Assembly: GCA_016721385.1 (NCBI GenBank)
Contig: JADKIE010000001.1
Location: 552,501-616,500, forward strand
Direction of reading: 5' to 3'
DNA from: Chitinophagaceae bacterium
GTDB lineage: Bacteria; Bacteroidota; Bacteroidia; Chitinophagales; Chitinophagaceae
Length of the DNA stretch: 64,000 nucleotides
Each line of letters starts with the position of its first letter. Position 1 is the stretch's first letter. Shown in pieces: positions 30,900 through 40,198 of the stretch. A model generated the notes under the pieces. The model searched no databases, was not told the DNA's origin, and saw only the letters and a list, made by a program, of their open reading frames with translations. Both the position numbers and the translations under genes were made by a program.

Positions 30900-31463
30900 A
30901 TGAAAAAAAACACCCTATTACTTTTTTGCATTTTGCTTGTCATAAATATTACTGCACAAAATAATCGTAGTGCCACATCTGTAATGGATGAAGCCTTTTC
31001 AAAAGCGAAAAAAGAAAATAAAAACGTCTTTGTAAAATTCAGTGCAAGTTGGTGTGTTTGGTGTAAAAAAATGGATAACTCTATCAACGACACAGTTTGT
31101 AAAAAGCAATTTGAAGATAATTTTGTTTTTGCTACACTTATTGTTGACGAAAAATCGGACAAAAAGCATTTAGAAAATCAAGGTGCCGATTCATTGATTT
31201 TAAAGTATAATGGTAAAAGAAATAGTGGGATTCCTTTTTGGTATATTTTAAACCAAAATGGTGAATTATTGGCTGACTGCTTTTATACAAATGAGCTGAG
31301 CAAAGCAGAAGATAAAAAAAGCATGATAGGTTGCCCTGCTAAAGAAGCAGAAGTAAATGCTTTTATTGAAATCTTGAAAAGAACATCAAAAATAAATACA
31401 ACTGACCTTGAAAAAATTAGGATTAGATTTAGAGCAAATGACTACGTCCCAAAAGTAAAATAA
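30900..31463 (+). CDS. Secreted thioredoxin-fold protein
   Basis: This 187-residue protein has a signal peptide (MKKNTLLLFCILLVINITAQ) and a thioredoxin-like domain with the active site VKFSASWCVWCKKMDNSIND (CVWC). It belongs to the Thioredoxin_7/DUF255-like group of periplasmic redox proteins in Bacteroidota. It begins 9 bases after pyrF. The partner is unknown. Confidence 0.85.
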   Translation: MKKNTLLLFCILLVINITAQNNRSATSVMDEAFSKAKKENKNVFVKFSASWCVWCKKMDNSINDTVCKKQFEDNFVFATLIVDEKSDKKHLENQGADSLILKYNGKRNSGIPFWYILNQNGELLADCFYTNELSKAEDKKSMIGCPAKEAEVNAFIEILKRTSKINTTDLEKIRIRFRANDYVPKVK

Positions 31464-31464
31464 C

Positions 31465-32076
31465 TTAATACTCAAGTATATTTTTAATTTTATCAGCTAC
31501 TTTTATAGCCCATTTTTTATACTCTTTTCCGTTTGGGTGTAATTTATCTGTGGCTAAAAAATCTTCTTTGCTTCCATCTAAGCGATGTGCTATTGTAATA
31601 TCTATATAATGTGTATTAAATTTTTGCGCCGCCGTTTTACAAACTAAATTATAGGCGTCAATTTCTTCAGTAATTTTTTTTCTATCTCTGCCTTCAGCAA
31701 ATGGTGTAACACCCCAATCTGGAATACTTAGTACAAAAACATTATTTGGTTTGTTGTTTGCAAATTGAATGGCTCTTTGAATTAGATGTTCAAATTCAAT
31801 TTGAAAATTATTTACATCCCGCCCTCTATATTGATTATTTACACCAATTAGCAACGTAACGATATCAAATGTTGCAGTAATATTTGCAGCATTGATGGCA
31901 GTATCTAATTCATCCGTCGTCCATCCAGTGGTGGCAATAATTTGTGGGTTATTATATTTTATCAACCCGTCAGCGGTTTTATTTAAAAGTTTAACCGTTT
32001 GATTGGGGAAATTTTCTTCCGACAAAACTTGTTCACCAATTGTATAACTATCTCCTAAAGCTAAATAGGTTTTCAT
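31465..32076 (-). CDS. SGNH/GDSL hydrolase
   Basis: This 203-residue esterase of the SGNH fold has the nucleophile block MKTYLALGDSYTIGEQVLSE, the oxyanion glycine and asparagine in VTLLIGVNNQYRGRD, and the catalytic Asp-His pair in LATDKLHPNGKEYKKWA. There is no signal peptide. The start codon sits in a perfect 14-bp hairpin (see the separate entry). The substrate is unknown. Confidence 0.9.
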   Translation of the reverse strand: MKTYLALGDSYTIGEQVLSEENFPNQTVKLLNKTADGLIKYNNPQIIATTGWTTDELDTAINAANITATFDIVTLLIGVNNQYRGRDVNNFQIEFEHLIQRAIQFANNKPNNVFVLSIPDWGVTPFAEGRDRKKITEEIDAYNLVCKTAAQKFNTHYIDITIAHRLDGSKEDFLATDKLHPNGKEYKKWAIKVADKIKNILEY

Positions 32077-32102
32077 CTAATAAAATTAAGATGAAAACCT
32101 AT
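32065..32102 (-). promoter_or_regulatory. Perfect 14-bp hairpin over the SGNH hydrolase start codon
   Basis: Left arm ATAGGTTTTCATCT (32065-32078) and right arm AGATGAAAACCTAT (32089-32102) are perfect reverse complements with a 10-base loop. In the mRNA the ATG and codons 2-4 are base-paired with the leader. Confidence 0.85.
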
Positions 32103-32132
32103 AGATAAGCAATTCATGGCTAACTATTTTAA

Positions 32133-33128
32133 TTACTCATCCTCATCTTCTTCCTTATTTTTTGAGCCTTTTTCTTTTTTACTTTTCATTTCTTCGGCGG
32201 TTGCCTCTCCCAAAATAACGTTACCAAAGCTTGATTTTATTTTTACTTTACATGCACCATTACCTGTTTGCCCTTCGTAATCTTTATCGGTATCTGCGCC
32301 ATAATCAGGTTCTTCATCTGTACGGCTAAATTTAGACCCTGTGCGATTTTTAAAACTACCAAAACTTGTTCGTACATCATATGTAGCAGAAAAATCTGCA
32401 GAGGGTTTAATATTTAATTTGCTGTACGATTCATTGATATTAACCAATGTTGCATCATTATCCAGCACAACTTTGCTATTTTGGCAAAACTCAAATTTTA
32501 ATGTACAGTTACCTTTTAAGTGATTTACCTCAATTTTACTAAATTTAAAAGTTGCGGTACCATTACCAATGCTGCCAATTTTAGCTTTTCCAAATTCAAC
32601 TACAATTTCTTCAACGTTGTTCAGTTTTCCGGTTGTAAGTGAGCCAAACTTACTTTCAATTTCTACATTACCGTTATAATCGGGCAATACAATTGGGCCA
32701 AACTCATTTTTTAAATCCAATGCATTGTCCGATGGCATATAAACAGTGTAATTAATATCCATGGTTGAGCTGCCTCCATTATTGTTGCCTTTATCATTAT
32801 CCATAACTGTTTTAAAGCTAACTACATTTCCATTTTTTTTATCGGCAATACTAAGGCTTTCCAAAATATCGGCAGCTCTGTCTTCATTTTTGGCTGTGGC
32901 TATCATTTCTACGGTTATTTTTATTTCGCTTTTATCCCAGGTATTTATTTTTACCGAACCAAATTGATTACTTATTTTAACCTTGTCGGATGAAGAAAGT
33001 GCATACGTTTTTTCATAAACTTTCTTTTTTTCATGTTCATATTTTTTCTTTTCATTTTCCTGAGCCAATATTGTAATAGAGCTCAGCAAAAAAACAATAT
33101 TACATATTGCGGGTATTAACTTTTTCAT
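32133..33128 (-). CDS. Secreted DUF4097-like beta-helical protein
   Basis: This is a secreted protein of about 331 residues. ATG 33128 is chosen because the signal peptide MKKLIPAICNIVFLLSSITI starts there. The mature part is a ladder of short beta strands (VKISNQFGSVKINTWDKSEI, FGPIVLPDYNGNVEIESKFG, EIVVEFGKAKIGSIGNGTAT) of the DUF4097/adhesin-like type, ending in a charged KEKGSKNKEEDEDE tail. It is the last gene of the sigma-factor operon and overlaps the preceding gene, so it is probably an output or a sensor of that system. Confidence 0.8.
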   Translation of the reverse strand: MKKLIPAICNIVFLLSSITILAQENEKKKYEHEKKKVYEKTYALSSSDKVKISNQFGSVKINTWDKSEIKITVEMIATAKNEDRAADILESLSIADKKNGNVVSFKTVMDNDKGNNNGGSSTMDINYTVYMPSDNALDLKNEFGPIVLPDYNGNVEIESKFGSLTTGKLNNVEEIVVEFGKAKIGSIGNGTATFKFSKIEVNHLKGNCTLKFEFCQNSKVVLDNDATLVNINESYSKLNIKPSADFSATYDVRTSFGSFKNRTGSKFSRTDEEPDYGADTDKDYEGQTGNGACKVKIKSSFGNVILGEATAEEMKSKKEKGSKNKEEDEDE

Positions 33129-33775
33129 TTGTTTTATTTGTTTTAATGTCATTCATAATTGTTAATTGTCTGCCCAATAATTCAGCTTGTAACTGTAAGT
33201 TTTGCATCATGGCTTTAATGATTACATCTCTGTTGGGCGTTTGTTTCATCTGGCTTTTTAATACGCCGTAGCTACTTTCGAGTGTACGTAAATCGGCAGA
33301 AAATTGTTGATATAAATAAGGTTGTTCTTTTGTTAATGATTTTAATTGGGCTTGTTTGGCTTCTATTATTTTAAAAATATCGTTGCCTTTACTTGTTTTT
33401 ACATCTGCTTGCATGCCAGCCAAATCTCTTTTATCAGGCGCAGCAGTAATTTCATTCACCAAGCTTGCACTTGAGTCCAATATTTGTTCCTCAAAAGACG
33501 TTTTATTGGCATATATAGTATCTGGCTTGGCAGCGCTAACAATTGCCGGTTCTATTACTATAGGTTTATGAATCCATAAAAAATATGCCGAGGTTAATAA
33601 TATAAAGAACACTGCGGCCGCAGCACTCCATTTGTAAATATCCTTTATGGAAAAAAATTTGCAGTTTCTTTTTTGGCAATGCTGCATCAATACGGTTCCA
33701 CACATCCTCCGAAGGAATTTCGTCATTAAATTCATCTCTGTTTTTTTCAATAAATCTTTGCAAATCATTCGGCAT
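33100..33775 (-). CDS. Probable anti-sigma factor-like membrane protein (one frameshift)
   Basis: This is a protein of about 225 residues with an N-terminal cytosolic part (MPNDLQRFIEKNRDEFNDEI), a single membrane segment (SAAAAVFFILLTSAYFLW) and a periplasmic part with a helical region. The frame breaks at about 33655, between KKLQIF and SIKDIYKW. It overlaps the sigma factor gene by 11 bases upstream and the DUF4097-like gene by 29 bases downstream. The size, topology and position fit an anti-sigma factor. I see no classical zinc HxxxCxxC motif, so the role is inferred. Confidence 0.72.
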
Positions 33776-34292
33776 AATCTATACTATTTTTAATAAGTTG
33801 TAATAATTTTTGTTTAGCTCTTATATACTGTGTTCTAACGGTTGTATGTGTTACATTTAATATTTCGGCAATTTCTTCATGATCGTAACCTTCCATTAAA
33901 TACAACGATAAAACAGTTCTGTAACCATCGGGTAATTGCTGTATTTTTTGTTTAATAATATCTACCGTAAACCAAATATTTTCTTCGTTCAATTCTTCTT
34001 CATCTGCAAAATCTTTTCCGGTATTTTCCAAATCGCTAAAAACCAACCGCTGCTTTTTTAAAAAACTAATGCTTTTAAAAACTACTATTTGCTTTAACCA
34101 TGCACCAAACGTTGATTTTTTTTCGAACGACTTAATTTGCATAAATGCATCTGTAAAAGCTTCCTGCAAAACATCTTCGGCATCTGCTGTTTTACCAACA
34201 ATTCTAACTGCTGTATTATACATCGCTTTTGAATAACGATCGTACAATGCTTTATAAGCAGCTCTCTCTCCATCAATGCATTGCTGCACCAA
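33765..34292 (-). CDS. ECF-type RNA polymerase sigma factor
   Basis: This is an ECF sigma factor of about 175 residues. Region 2 is DGERAAYKALYDRYSKAMYN with DAEDVLQEAFTDAFMQIKSF, and region 4 is LPDGYRTVLSLYLMEGYDHE with EIAEILNVTHTTVRTQYIRA. The start is not certain: TTG at 34292 is the first usual start, but the frame stays open upstream (LTAE precedes it) with no ATG. It heads an operon with an anti-sigma-like gene and a secreted beta-helical protein. Confidence 0.9.
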   Translation of the reverse strand: MVQQCIDGERAAYKALYDRYSKAMYNTAVRIVGKTADAEDVLQEAFTDAFMQIKSFEKKSTFGAWLKQIVVFKSISFLKKQRLVFSDLENTGKDFADEEELNEENIWFTVDIIKQKIQQLPDGYRTVLSLYLMEGYDHEEIAEILNVTHTTVRTQYIRAKQKLLQLIKNSIDYAE

Positions 34293-34395
34293 AACCTCGG
34301 CAGTTAGTATGTTAGTTGTTAAAGTCAGGCAGTTTCTTTTATATAAAGTAAATGTTATTATTTAAATGTTGCATGATATTAAAAAATTAAACAAA

Positions 34396-34424
34396 AAAAT
34401 CGAATGGTAATACCATTCGATTTT
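34396..34424. terminator. Bidirectional-looking terminator between the serine hydrolase and sigma operon
   Basis: ATCGAATGGTA and TACCATTCGAT form a perfect 11-bp stem around a single base, flanked by A and T runs. It lies just beyond the stop of the leftward hydrolase gene, in the leader region of the sigma operon. Confidence 0.65.
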
Positions 34425-34449
34425 AAAATATATAATTTTCTAAAAAAAA

Positions 34450-35523
34450 TTAATACTTCATTGCCAATTTAAGCTTGGCCCATAAATCATTATCAAAGCT
34501 GCTTGGCCCTAATACACTGCTTCCGGCATCATCGCCCAGCCTAACTACCACTGCATCAAGACTGGGGATTACATATATTTTTTTGTCGTCCTTACCTAAA
34601 GCCATAAACATGTCTGCAGGAGCATTAGGTGCCAAAGATGTAGGAAAAACAATTTGGCTTTGCGGCACCATACAAGTTGCTTTGCCATTTAGCCACCATA
34701 AATACCCATAGCTTAAATTTAAGTTTTGGGATGTATTAACCATAGCATTGTAATAGCTTTGGTCGGTTAATAACTGCACTCCATTCCACTCGCCTTTACG
34801 TAATGTTAACGAGCCAAAACGAGCAGCCTCTCTTGTTGTACACCACATAATATGATTTAACCAAAAGGAGCCGGGCATACCTATTTTATCAAACAATTTC
34901 TCTTTGCAATAGGTATTCCACGTTTTGCCGCTTGCAGCAGCAATTACATCATGCATAAGATGATAAACCCCGTTGTGATATGCCCATCTGCTTCCTGCAT
35001 CTGCCTTATAAATAAGGCATGAAGGTGTTGTGCAATCCGGATCGGCAACTCCATCATCTAAGCCTGATGTCATACTTAATTGATGTTTTACGGTAATGAG
35101 GTTTTCTTTTGCAAGAGGTAAAGATGTCCATCCTGTGCCTAAGTATTGCGATACTTTATTGTTAATATCTATTGTACCCTCTTGTTGTGCAATACCTGCA
35201 ACATACGCAGATACACTTTTGCCTGCACTGGCAATATAATATTTGGTATCTTTTGTCCAGCTATTCCAATATTGTTCTTTTACAATTTTGCCATGATGCA
35301 AAACTATAAGCCCATATGTTTGCTTGGTGGCGGCATAATCAAATGCTTCTTGTAGTTTAACTTCGTCCCATCCTATTGATGCGGCTGTTTTGGTTTCCCA
35401 GCTATCGCCGGTTAAGGGCGGAAAATAATAGGCCGTACTTGGTAATGGATCAATAGGTGTGTTATCGTTTTTTGAGCAAGCTCCAAAAGTAAAAATGGCA
35501 GTAAGCAGTATAAGATATTTCAT
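34450..35523 (-). CDS. Serine hydrolase of the class C beta-lactamase fold, lipoprotein
   Basis: This is a protein of about 357 residues. ATG 35523 starts a lipoprotein signal with the lipobox region LLTAIFTFGACSKND. The domain has the SxxK nucleophile in YYIASAGKSVSAYVAGIAQQ, the second motif near SRWAYHNGVYHLMHDVIA, and a tail region typical of esterase/DD-peptidase relatives. It is more likely an esterase or peptidase than a beta-lactamase that gives resistance. The frame is intact. Confidence 0.87.
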   Translation of the reverse strand: MKYLILLTAIFTFGACSKNDNTPIDPLPSTAYYFPPLTGDSWETKTAASIGWDEVKLQEAFDYAATKQTYGLIVLHHGKIVKEQYWNSWTKDTKYYIASAGKSVSAYVAGIAQQEGTIDINNKVSQYLGTGWTSLPLAKENLITVKHQLSMTSGLDDGVADPDCTTPSCLIYKADAGSRWAYHNGVYHLMHDVIAAASGKTWNTYCKEKLFDKIGMPGSFWLNHIMWCTTREAARFGSLTLRKGEWNGVQLLTDQSYYNAMVNTSQNLNLSYGYLWWLNGKATCMVPQSQIVFPTSLAPNAPADMFMALGKDDKKIYVIPSLDAVVVRLGDDAGSSVLGPSSFDNDLWAKLKLAMKY

Positions 35524-35642
35524 AAAAATATTTTGTTTTGGACTAATCATAAACAGTAACGTTTAATTTACGTTATTATTTTTATTAACTATTTAAATTT
35601 TATATATGTTTGGCTTGTAAAGAATAGTAAAACAGGAAGCTT

Positions 35643-35650
35643 TATCTTTG
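35643..35650 (+). promoter_or_regulatory. Bacteroidota -7 box upstream of glutaryl-CoA dehydrogenase
   Basis: TATCTTTG matches TAnnTTTG, about 95 bases before the gene. A dispersed repeat lies between the box and the start. Confidence 0.45.
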
Positions 35651-35677
35651 CATCAGATTGCTCAATAAAGATATAAA

Positions 35678-35712
35678 GTACAAGAGTGCGACGCCAATGA
35701 AGTTGAAATAGT
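35678..35712 (+). repeat. Dispersed upstream element, copy 4 (TGCGACGCCA type)
   Basis: GTACAAGAGTGCGACGCCAA, then TGAAGTTGAAATAG, is the clearest copy, in the leader of the acyl-CoA dehydrogenase gene on its coding strand. Confidence 0.65.
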
Positions 35713-35744
35713 TATTGGTGCCTGGCTCATAAAAATAAAAAACG

Positions 35745-36929
35745 ATGGCTGCAAAAACAGATTTATTTCAATCTCCCGATTATTTTAATGTAGATGAATT
35801 ATTGACAGAAGAACATCTTTTGATAAGAGAATCTGTTCGTAATTACGTAAAAAAAGAAATTAGCCCCATAATTGAAGATTATGCTCAAAGAGCAGAATTT
35901 CCGCAACAAATTGTAAAACAAATGGGCGATTTAGGAGTATTTGGCCCAACTGTTCCTATGCAATATGGTGGCGGCGGATTAGATTATATTAGTTATGGCT
36001 TAATGATGCAGGAATTAGAACGTGGCGATAGTGGCGTACGCAGCACCGCAAGTGTGCAGGGTTCGTTGGTAATGTTTCCTATTTATCAATACGGTAACGA
36101 GGAGCAACGCAACAAATATTTACCCAAATTGGCAAGCGGCGAGTGGTTGGGTTGCTTTGGTTTAACAGAGCCTAACCATGGCAGTGATCCAAGCAGCATG
36201 CTTACCAATATAAAAGATGCCGGCGATCATGTAATTTTAAATGGTGCAAAAATGTGGATTAGCAATGCGCCTTTTGCACAAGTGGCTGTTGTATGGGCAA
36301 AAAATGAAAACAACGAAATACAAGGCCTAATTGTAGAACGAGGCATGGAAGGTTTTAGCACACCAACCACACATGGTAAATGGAGTTTACGGGCAAGTGC
36401 AACCGGAGAGTTGGTTTTTGATAATGTAAAAGTTCCAAAAGAAAATATTTTACCTAATGTAAAAGGATTAAAAGGCCCGTTAGGCTGCTTAACCAAAGCC
36501 CGTTACGGCATTGCCTGGGGTGCAATTGGCGCTGCGATGGATTGCTATGATACTGCTTTGCAATACAGTAAAGAGCGTATTCAATTTGGAAAACCCATTG
36601 GCGGTTTTCAATTGCAACAAAAAAAATTAGCGGAGATGGTTACTGAAATTACCAAAGCCCAATTATTAAATTGGAGACTGGGTGTTTTAATGACCGAAGG
36701 AAAAGTAACACCACAACAAGTAAGTATGGCTAAGCGTAATGCCTGCGAAGTTGCTACTAATATTGCCAGAGATGCCCGGCAAATGCTTGGCGGAATGGGC
36801 ATTACAGGCGAATATAGTGTAATGCGCCACATGATGAATTTAGAAAGTGTAATAACGTATGAAGGCACACATGATATTCATTTGTTGATAACCGGAATGG
36901 ATGTAACAGGGTTTAATGCGTTTAAGTAA
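35745..36929 (+). CDS. Acyl-CoA dehydrogenase, probable glutaryl-CoA dehydrogenase
   Basis: This 394-residue FAD enzyme has SGVRSTASVQGSLVMFPIYQ, GCFGLTEPNHGSDPSSM, WSLRASATGELVFDNVKVPK and the catalytic glutamate in VITYEGTHDIHLLITGMDVT. The first and last of these are the pattern of glutaryl-CoA dehydrogenase, which oxidises and decarboxylates glutaryl-CoA to crotonyl-CoA in lysine and tryptophan breakdown. The 3-hydroxybutyryl-CoA dehydrogenase gene follows by 37 bases, which supports the assignment. The frame is intact. Confidence 0.9.
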   Translation: MAAKTDLFQSPDYFNVDELLTEEHLLIRESVRNYVKKEISPIIEDYAQRAEFPQQIVKQMGDLGVFGPTVPMQYGGGGLDYISYGLMMQELERGDSGVRSTASVQGSLVMFPIYQYGNEEQRNKYLPKLASGEWLGCFGLTEPNHGSDPSSMLTNIKDAGDHVILNGAKMWISNAPFAQVAVVWAKNENNEIQGLIVERGMEGFSTPTTHGKWSLRASATGELVFDNVKVPKENILPNVKGLKGPLGCLTKARYGIAWGAIGAAMDCYDTALQYSKERIQFGKPIGGFQLQQKKLAEMVTEITKAQLLNWRLGVLMTEGKVTPQQVSMAKRNACEVATNIARDARQMLGGMGITGEYSVMRHMMNLESVITYEGTHDIHLLITGMDVTGFNAFK

Positions 36930-36966
36930 AAGACTCAAGTTATAAGTTATAATTAAATAAAGACTA

Positions 36967-37863
36967 ATGATTATAAAGAACGTATCTGTAATTGGTGCAG
37001 GGCAAATGGGTAACGGTATAGCTCATGTATTTGCACAGGCAGGTTTTAGTGTAACCTTGATTGATGTTAATGCAAGCCAACTTGAAAAAGCTATTGCAAC
37101 AATTGGTAAAAACTTCGACCGGCAAATTGCAAAAGGAGCTATTACAGAAGATGCAAAAACGGTGGCCTTAAATAATATATCAACGCAAACAGATATTACC
37201 GCAGGTGTTGCTAATGCACAACTTGTTGTGGAAGCCGCAACGGAAAATGTAGAGCTTAAACTTAAAATATTTAAAGCCATAGATGAGGCTGCGCCACAAG
37301 GTTGTATTTTAGCTACAAACACATCCTCTATTTCTATTACAAAAATTGCGGCAGCCACTACCCGACCACAACATGTAATTGGCATGCACTTTATGAACCC
37401 TGTGCCGGTAATGAAGTTGGTAGAAATTATTAATGGATACGCAACCAACAAAGAAGTTACTACTACAATTGTTGAGCTTAGTAAAACATTGGGCAAAGTG
37501 CCTTGTGTTGTAAATGATTACCCCGGCTTTGTTGCCAACCGTATTTTAATGCCCATGATAAATGAGGCTATTTCTACTTTATTTGAAGGTGTTGCCGGTG
37601 TACAAGAAATTGATACTATAATGAAGTTGGGTATGGCACACCCAATGGGACCGTTGCAACTTGCCGGTTGTATTGGCTTAGATACTTGCCTTAGTATTTT
37701 AAAAGTATTGCATGATGGTTTTGGAAATCCAAAATACGCGCCTTGTCCACTTTTAGTAAATATGGTAATGGCCGGCAAATTAGGTGTAAAAACCGGCGAA
37801 GGATTTTATACCTATACAGCAGGTAGTAAAGATGTAGTAGTGAGTGCAGGAATTAAGAAATAA
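36967..37863 (+). CDS. 3-Hydroxybutyryl-CoA dehydrogenase
   Basis: This 298-residue NAD(H)-dependent dehydrogenase has the N-terminal Rossmann motif SVIGAGQMGNGIAHVFAQAG, the sequence ATNTSSISITKIAAATTRPQ, the catalytic HFMNPVPVMKLVEII, and the C-terminal dimer domain with MNEAI-like MPMINEAISTLFEGVAG and DTIMKLGMAHPMGPLQLAG. It oxidises 3-hydroxybutyryl-CoA to acetoacetyl-CoA. With the gene upstream it would complete crotonyl-CoA oxidation, although the enoyl-CoA hydratase is not in this window. Confidence 0.93.
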   Translation: MIIKNVSVIGAGQMGNGIAHVFAQAGFSVTLIDVNASQLEKAIATIGKNFDRQIAKGAITEDAKTVALNNISTQTDITAGVANAQLVVEAATENVELKLKIFKAIDEAAPQGCILATNTSSISITKIAAATTRPQHVIGMHFMNPVPVMKLVEIINGYATNKEVTTTIVELSKTLGKVPCVVNDYPGFVANRILMPMINEAISTLFEGVAGVQEIDTIMKLGMAHPMGPLQLAGCIGLDTCLSILKVLHDGFGNPKYAPCPLLVNMVMAGKLGVKTGEGFYTYTAGSKDVVVSAGIKK

Positions 37864-37880
37864 TAATAAACTGTAAATAT

Positions 37881-37913
37881 AAAAGCCGCTTAATTATTTA
37901 TTAAGCGGCTTTT
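37881..37913. terminator. Bidirectional terminator
   Basis: AAAAGCCGCTTAAT and ATTAAGCGGCTTTT form a 14-bp stem between two convergent genes. Confidence 0.9.
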
Positions 37914-37930
37914 GTATAAAGTACCTTTTT

Positions 37931-40174
37931 CTATCTTAAAATAGTAATATCCGATTTTATAATTAACACTTTACCTGTAACTAAAGTAAAATTAATTACT
38001 GTATAGTACGTACCATCGGGCACAGGGTTTCCTTTATAAGTACCATCCCAGTTATTTCTGTAATCTCTGGATTCAAAAACTTTACTGCCGTAACGGTTAA
38101 ACACTTGTACAGATATATTTTTTAAACAATCAAATTGGTCGTATATCTGCCATACATCATTATTACCATCACCATTAGGCGTAAACGCATTTTTTACTTT
38201 TATGCAATAAGGAATTACGGTTACCAACACATCATCCGACTCTTTACAACCGATGCTGTTTTGAGCAGTTAAAGTATACAGCGTAGTTGTTAAAGGCTTT
38301 GCAACCGGCGATAAGGTATTGGTTGCACTTAATGCTGTTGATGGCGTCCATACATAGCTTGTAGCGCCAATTACATTTCCTTGTAAAATAACTTCATCTC
38401 CTTTTATTATGGAAACATCTGCACCGGCATTTACATTTAATTGTTTGTCTACAAAAATCTTAACGGTATCTTTTTTACTGCATTGCCCTAAAGTAGCTGT
38501 TACTATATAGTCAGTAGGCACTGTGGGAGTTGCAATTGGGCTTTGGGCAGTAGCACTGCTTAATCCGGCTGAAGGAGTCCAGCTAAATGCAGCTGCGTTA
38601 CTCACTGTAGTTAATGGAACTGCAATACCTGCACAAATATTTGTATCGGCTCGGCTTTGCAGGGTTAAATTATTCGTTAACCCAACAGCAACATTTTTAG
38701 TAGTAATACATTGATTAGCATCTTTTATAGTTACAACATAATTATTACTATTTACTAAAAATGTATTGCCCGATTGAAATGTAGTACCATTTATACTATA
38801 TGTATATGGTGACACACCGCCTGTAGGTGTAACTGTTATTACCCCATTTGGCGTTGCCGAACAAGTAGCATTTTGAGCAGTTGTAGTTGCTGCAAGCGCA
38901 TTAGGCTGAGTTACGTTTATAATAGTATCTCTTGTACAACCATTTGAGTTATCTTTTACCTTTACTGAATAAGCGCCTGCAACTAAATAGCTAAATACAT
39001 TATTGGTTTGAAAAGCACCTCCGTTAATAGCATACTGGAAAGGACCAACGCCACCCAAAGGTGTTACAGTAATAGAGCCGGTATTATTTCCATTGCATAA
39101 AATATTTGTTACAGCACTTGGTGTAGAAAAAGTTGTTTCTCTTACCACTCTGATTGTATCTGTACCGGTAATAATTCCGGTAGGGTTATCAATTTGCTGA
39201 TACGTAGATTTTACAACATACGTTGTTGTTTGGGTAGGACAAACGTTAGGAAAAGATACACTAAATGTGCTGGCAGATAAACTAGTAGTATCGCCTGTAG
39301 ATACTAAGTTGCCGGCTAAATCGTACAACTTAACACTTCTATACAATGTAGCGCCTCCGGATGGTACAAATCTCCAACTCTCGTTCATATTTGTAGTACC
39401 CCAAGCAGGGTCCAAAGCTGCTCTTCCAGGAGCCATAATAGCTGCATCTCTATTAAAGTTTTGCATACCTATCATTTTTCGGCCACTATTCCATCCGGGG
39501 CATTGCTGAACGCCGTTTACAAATACCTCTACCAAACCCAACCCTTCATAAATTACAATTTGGTGTGTATTTTCAATTAAATTATTACATGCTGCACTAA
39601 ACAAAGGCGCTTTATAAAAACTTAAAATAAATTTTCGGTGAGGTGCTGCACCCAAAATATCATATTTAATACGCATTGTTGGAGAAGTGGTAACACTTGG
39701 GTCTATATCATGAAAAACACCCATAATTAATGCTCTGTCATAGCCTGTATTTGGGATATTTCCAGGTGTCATACTCCAGTGACTAAAGCCGCCTGCCAAA
39801 CTTGCATCAAAAGAAAGATAACCATTAGTACTTGCTACCAATGAATTATAGGAGGCCCCGTAAAACAAAAAAGAAAATGGCAAGTTAATTACACTGGAGT
39901 ATCTATCGTCAATAGTTAGGTTAGTAGGGTTACCAGGCAAACTTGGGTCCACATAAGGAACAAAGCAACCGCCGGCGCCACTCATTGGGTTTACTGAATA
40001 ACTACTTGTAGAAGAACGAATGTTAGGTAGTTTTGTTTTTAATGTAATACAACTAACCGAACAATCGGTAATGAGCGTATCTTTTGCACAACTAAACGAA
40101 AAACTGTTTTGAGCATTTGCCGTATTGAAGCTAATTACAAAAAACAAGAAGCAGATAAAAAATATATTTTTCAT
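37931..40174 (-). CDS. Large secreted protein with SprB-type repeats and a T9SS sorting C-terminus
   Basis: This 747-residue surface protein has a signal peptide (MKNIFFICFLFFVISFNTAN), an N-terminal domain with several cysteines, then SprB-like repeats (GSITVTPLGGVGPFQYAING and GVITVTPTGGVSPYTYSING), PKD/Ig-like segments, and the gliding-motility-associated C-terminal domain (NAFTPNGDGNNDVWQI, YGSKVFESRDYRNNWDGTYK). That last domain directs export by the type IX secretion system. It is followed by a PorP/SprF-like gene, the usual partner. The function is adhesion or gliding, by analogy. Confidence 0.92.
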   Translation of the reverse strand: MKNIFFICFLFFVISFNTANAQNSFSFSCAKDTLITDCSVSCITLKTKLPNIRSSTSSYSVNPMSGAGGCFVPYVDPSLPGNPTNLTIDDRYSSVINLPFSFLFYGASYNSLVASTNGYLSFDASLAGGFSHWSMTPGNIPNTGYDRALIMGVFHDIDPSVTTSPTMRIKYDILGAAPHRKFILSFYKAPLFSAACNNLIENTHQIVIYEGLGLVEVFVNGVQQCPGWNSGRKMIGMQNFNRDAAIMAPGRAALDPAWGTTNMNESWRFVPSGGATLYRSVKLYDLAGNLVSTGDTTSLSASTFSVSFPNVCPTQTTTYVVKSTYQQIDNPTGIITGTDTIRVVRETTFSTPSAVTNILCNGNNTGSITVTPLGGVGPFQYAINGGAFQTNNVFSYLVAGAYSVKVKDNSNGCTRDTIINVTQPNALAATTTAQNATCSATPNGVITVTPTGGVSPYTYSINGTTFQSGNTFLVNSNNYVVTIKDANQCITTKNVAVGLTNNLTLQSRADTNICAGIAVPLTTVSNAAAFSWTPSAGLSSATAQSPIATPTVPTDYIVTATLGQCSKKDTVKIFVDKQLNVNAGADVSIIKGDEVILQGNVIGATSYVWTPSTALSATNTLSPVAKPLTTTLYTLTAQNSIGCKESDDVLVTVIPYCIKVKNAFTPNGDGNNDVWQIYDQFDCLKNISVQVFNRYGSKVFESRDYRNNWDGTYKGNPVPDGTYYTVINFTLVTGKVLIIKSDITILR

Positions 40175-40198
40175 ACAAATATTTAAAGAATGATTATT

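Noticed and set aside
34450..35523. Antibiotic-resistance beta-lactamase
   Set aside because: It has the class C fold but is a lipoprotein of the esterase/peptidase group. Nothing in the sequence indicates lactam hydrolysis.
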